Positions 13,703 through 15,141 of a DNA stretch of 15,141 nt are shown one piece after another (the first letter of the stretch is position 1; every line of letters begins with the position of its first letter). Where the stretch lies: NCBI GenBank assembly GCA_002359635.1, contig DENJ01000066.1, forward strand, positions 1 through 15,141, given 5' to 3'. The translations under genes and the position numbers were made by a program. The stretch comes from Burkholderiales bacterium UBA2647 (lineage in GTDB: Bacteria > Pseudomonadota > Gammaproteobacteria > Burkholderiales > Burkholderiaceae_E). The notes beneath the pieces are model-generated. The model had not been told where the DNA came from and did no database searches. It saw nothing but the letters and a program-made list of their open reading frames with translations.

Positions 13703-14487
13703 ATTTCTCTCTCATCTTGTTCTTTGTTGTTCTGTTCACAGGTTTGATGTGGGCTCTGAACCGATGGGTTTGGGCACCACGGCGCGACCCCGAGCAAGCC
13801 GATCCCTGGTGGGTTGACTACACCGCCGGTCTTTTTCCGGTTTTTTTTGTGATTTTTCTGTTGCGTTCTTTTGTGGCCGAACCTTTCCGTATACCCTCGG
13901 GCTCGATGCTACCGACGCTGTTGATCGGCGATCTGATTCTTGTCAACAAGTATGAATACGGCATCAGATTGCCGGTCATTCACCAAAAAGTCCTCGATAT
14001 CGGTCGACCGCAGCGTGGCGATGTGGTGGTTTTTCGCTACCCGCCCGATCCAAGTCTTGACTACATCAAGCGCCTTGTAGGTATGCCTGGTGATAAGGTG
14101 GTTTGGCGCGCGGGTGCGCTGAGCGTGAATGGCAAAGCCGTTGACCTGAGAGTCGATGGCGAATTTTTTGATGCCGATCGCCTCTCCTATTCGAAGCAGT
14201 ATCGTGAAAAATTAAGTGAGCGCGAACACTTGGTGCTGACCGAGCCGGGTAAGCCTTCCTTCGTTCATCCCATGGAAAGCTTCAAGCAGAAGGATCAATG
14301 CCGGTTTAGTGCCGACAGTGTCGAATGTGTGGTGCCCCAGGGACATTACTTCATGATGGGGGATAATCGTGACAACAGTCTCGACAGCCGTTTTTGGGGC
14401 TTTGTACCGGAGCAGAATCTTGTCGGACGCGCCTTCTTTATATGGATGAATTTCAGCGACCTCAAGCGCATTGGCCGCTTTTATTAG
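13699..14487 (+). CDS. lepB: Signal peptidase I
   Basis: LepB (262 aa) cleaves signal peptides from exported proteins at the outer face of the inner membrane. Two transmembrane helices are seen at about 4-22 and 43-58, separated by a short cytoplasmic loop with charged residues. The periplasmic catalytic domain follows: nucleophile Ser69 in IPSGSM, general base Lys124 in DYIKRLVGMPGD, and the late box GDNRDNSLDSRFWG (221-234). Cys201 and Cys210 could form the disulfide known in E. coli LepB. The start overlaps the lepA stop by four bases. Its last 46 bases overlap the start of rnc. Identification is secure. Confidence 0.97.
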   Translation: MNFSLILFFVVLFTGLMWALNRWVWAPRRDPEQADPWWVDYTAGLFPVFFVIFLLRSFVAEPFRIPSGSMLPTLLIGDLILVNKYEYGIRLPVIHQKVLDIGRPQRGDVVVFRYPPDPSLDYIKRLVGMPGDKVVWRAGALSVNGKAVDLRVDGEFFDADRLSYSKQYREKLSEREHLVLTEPGKPSFVHPMESFKQKDQCRFSADSVECVVPQGHYFMMGDNRDNSLDSRFWGFVPEQNLVGRAFFIWMNFSDLKRIGRFY

Positions 14488-15141
14488 CGCAACTCCAGGA
14501 GCGTTTGGCTTATCGATTCGCTCACATCCATTGGCTTGAAGAGGCGCTGACGCATCGTAGCTATGGCCAGCCCCACAATGAACGCTTTGAATTTCTCGGC
14601 GATGCAGTCTTGAATTGCTTGATCGCCCAACAATTATTTGAGCGATTTCCAAAGCTCGATGAAGGCAGTTTATCGAGAACCCGAGCAAGCCTCGTTCGGG
14701 AATCAACCTTGTCCGATATCGCGGGATCGCTCAACCTGGGTGCTTATGTCAGGCTTGGTGAGGGCGAACAGCGCAACCAGGGTCGTGCGCGCCCTTCGTT
14801 GCTTGCCGATACCTTCGAGGCTTGCCTTGGCGCCATGTTTCAAGACGGCGGCTTTATCGCGGCAAAATCCTTTGTCGCCTCCGTCTTCAAAGAGCGTATC
14901 GATCATATCGACCCACTGATTTTGGCCAAAGACCACAAGACGCAACTGCAAGAGCAATTACAACGGCAAAAGCTCCCAATCCCGACCTACAGCATCGTGG
15001 CCCAATATGGTCAAGCGCATGCGCAGGAGTTCGAGGTGCTTTGCGAGGTCCATGCCCTCGATTTACAGGCGATTGCACGCGGTGCAAGCAAGCGCCAGGC
15101 TGAACAGGCAGCGGCTGCCATGCTCTTGTCGGCTTGGCAGG
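14442..15141 (+). CDS. rnc: Ribonuclease III (3' partial)
   Basis: The first 233 residues of RNase III are present and the gene runs off the window. It cleaves double-stranded RNA, including the 16S-23S precursor. The signature NERFEFLGD (46-54) supplies Glu47, Glu50 and Asp54; DEG (73-75), and Asp123 and Glu126 in LADTFEA, complete the metal site. The double-stranded RNA binding domain starts near 160 (DHKTQLQEQLQ) and reaches ASKRQAEQAAAAM; only a short tail is missing. The ATG at 14442 lies inside lepB (46-base overlap) and gives a complete first helix (LLAQLQERL). A TTG at 14505 would cut that helix, and its AGGAG (14497-14501) is only three bases away. Coupling to lepB is likely, and the lepB-rnc order is conserved. 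Confidence 0.95.
   Translation, partial: MDEFQRPQAHWPLLLAQLQERLAYRFAHIHWLEEALTHRSYGQPHNERFEFLGDAVLNCLIAQQLFERFPKLDEGSLSRTRASLVRESTLSDIAGSLNLGAYVRLGEGEQRNQGRARPSLLADTFEACLGAMFQDGGFIAAKSFVASVFKERIDHIDPLILAKDHKTQLQEQLQRQKLPIPTYSIVAQYGQAHAQEFEVLCEVHALDLQAIARGASKRQAEQAAAAMLLSAWQ

Noticed and set aside
1..15141. Search for defence systems, prophage, insertion sequences, CRISPR arrays or secondary-metabolite genes
   Set aside because: All confidently assigned genes are housekeeping, gene order is the conserved one, and no transposase, integrase, array-like repeats or long terminal inverted repeats are seen.

Overview
The window looks like core chromosome of a betaproteobacterium, most likely Burkholderiales, with moderate GC (mid-50s percent by eye). 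Two things support this: the proteins read as proteobacterial, and two conserved neighbourhoods are fused. These are yceF-yceD-rpmF-plsX-fabH-fabD-fabG-acpP-fabF and degQ-lepA-lepB-rnc. No mobile element, CRISPR array, tRNA or rRNA was seen.

Layout. Positions 1-1760 (+) form a tightly overlapped set: the C-terminal part of a HAD phosphatase, a small Rieske [2Fe-2S] protein and an inner-membrane S49 (SppA-type) peptidase. Positions 1701-3174 (-) hold a two-gene unit, a Maf/YceF nucleotide pyrophosphatase followed by an RsmI-like methyltransferase. This unit converges on, and overlaps, the peptidase gene. From 3241 onward everything is on +. yceD comes first, then a strong sigma70-type promoter (3938-3966) driving rpmF and the fatty-acid genes plsX, fabH, fabD and fabG. 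A second promoter (8193-8222) and a structured leader precede acpP and fabF. After fabF comes a 609-base stretch with one poorly understood ORF, where the rpoE-rseA-rseB genes usually lie in Burkholderiales. Then follow degQ/mucD, lepA, lepB and the 5' part of rnc, which runs off the window.

How the genes work together. YceD and L32 belong to large-subunit ribosome assembly. PlsX makes acyl-phosphate for phospholipid synthesis. FabH, FabD, FabG, AcpP and FabF start and elongate acyl chains on ACP. The downstream block is envelope and translation maintenance: a periplasmic protease, the ribosomal GTPase LepA, signal peptidase I and RNase III. Co-location ties membrane lipid synthesis to ribosome production and protein export.

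Novelty. I found no clear undescribed multi-gene system. The most unusual items are a FabG with a roughly 32-residue insertion and an N-terminal extension, the missing rpoE-rseA-rseB module with an odd ORF in its place, and several unexplained inverted or direct repeats next to the rpmF, plsX and acpP starts.
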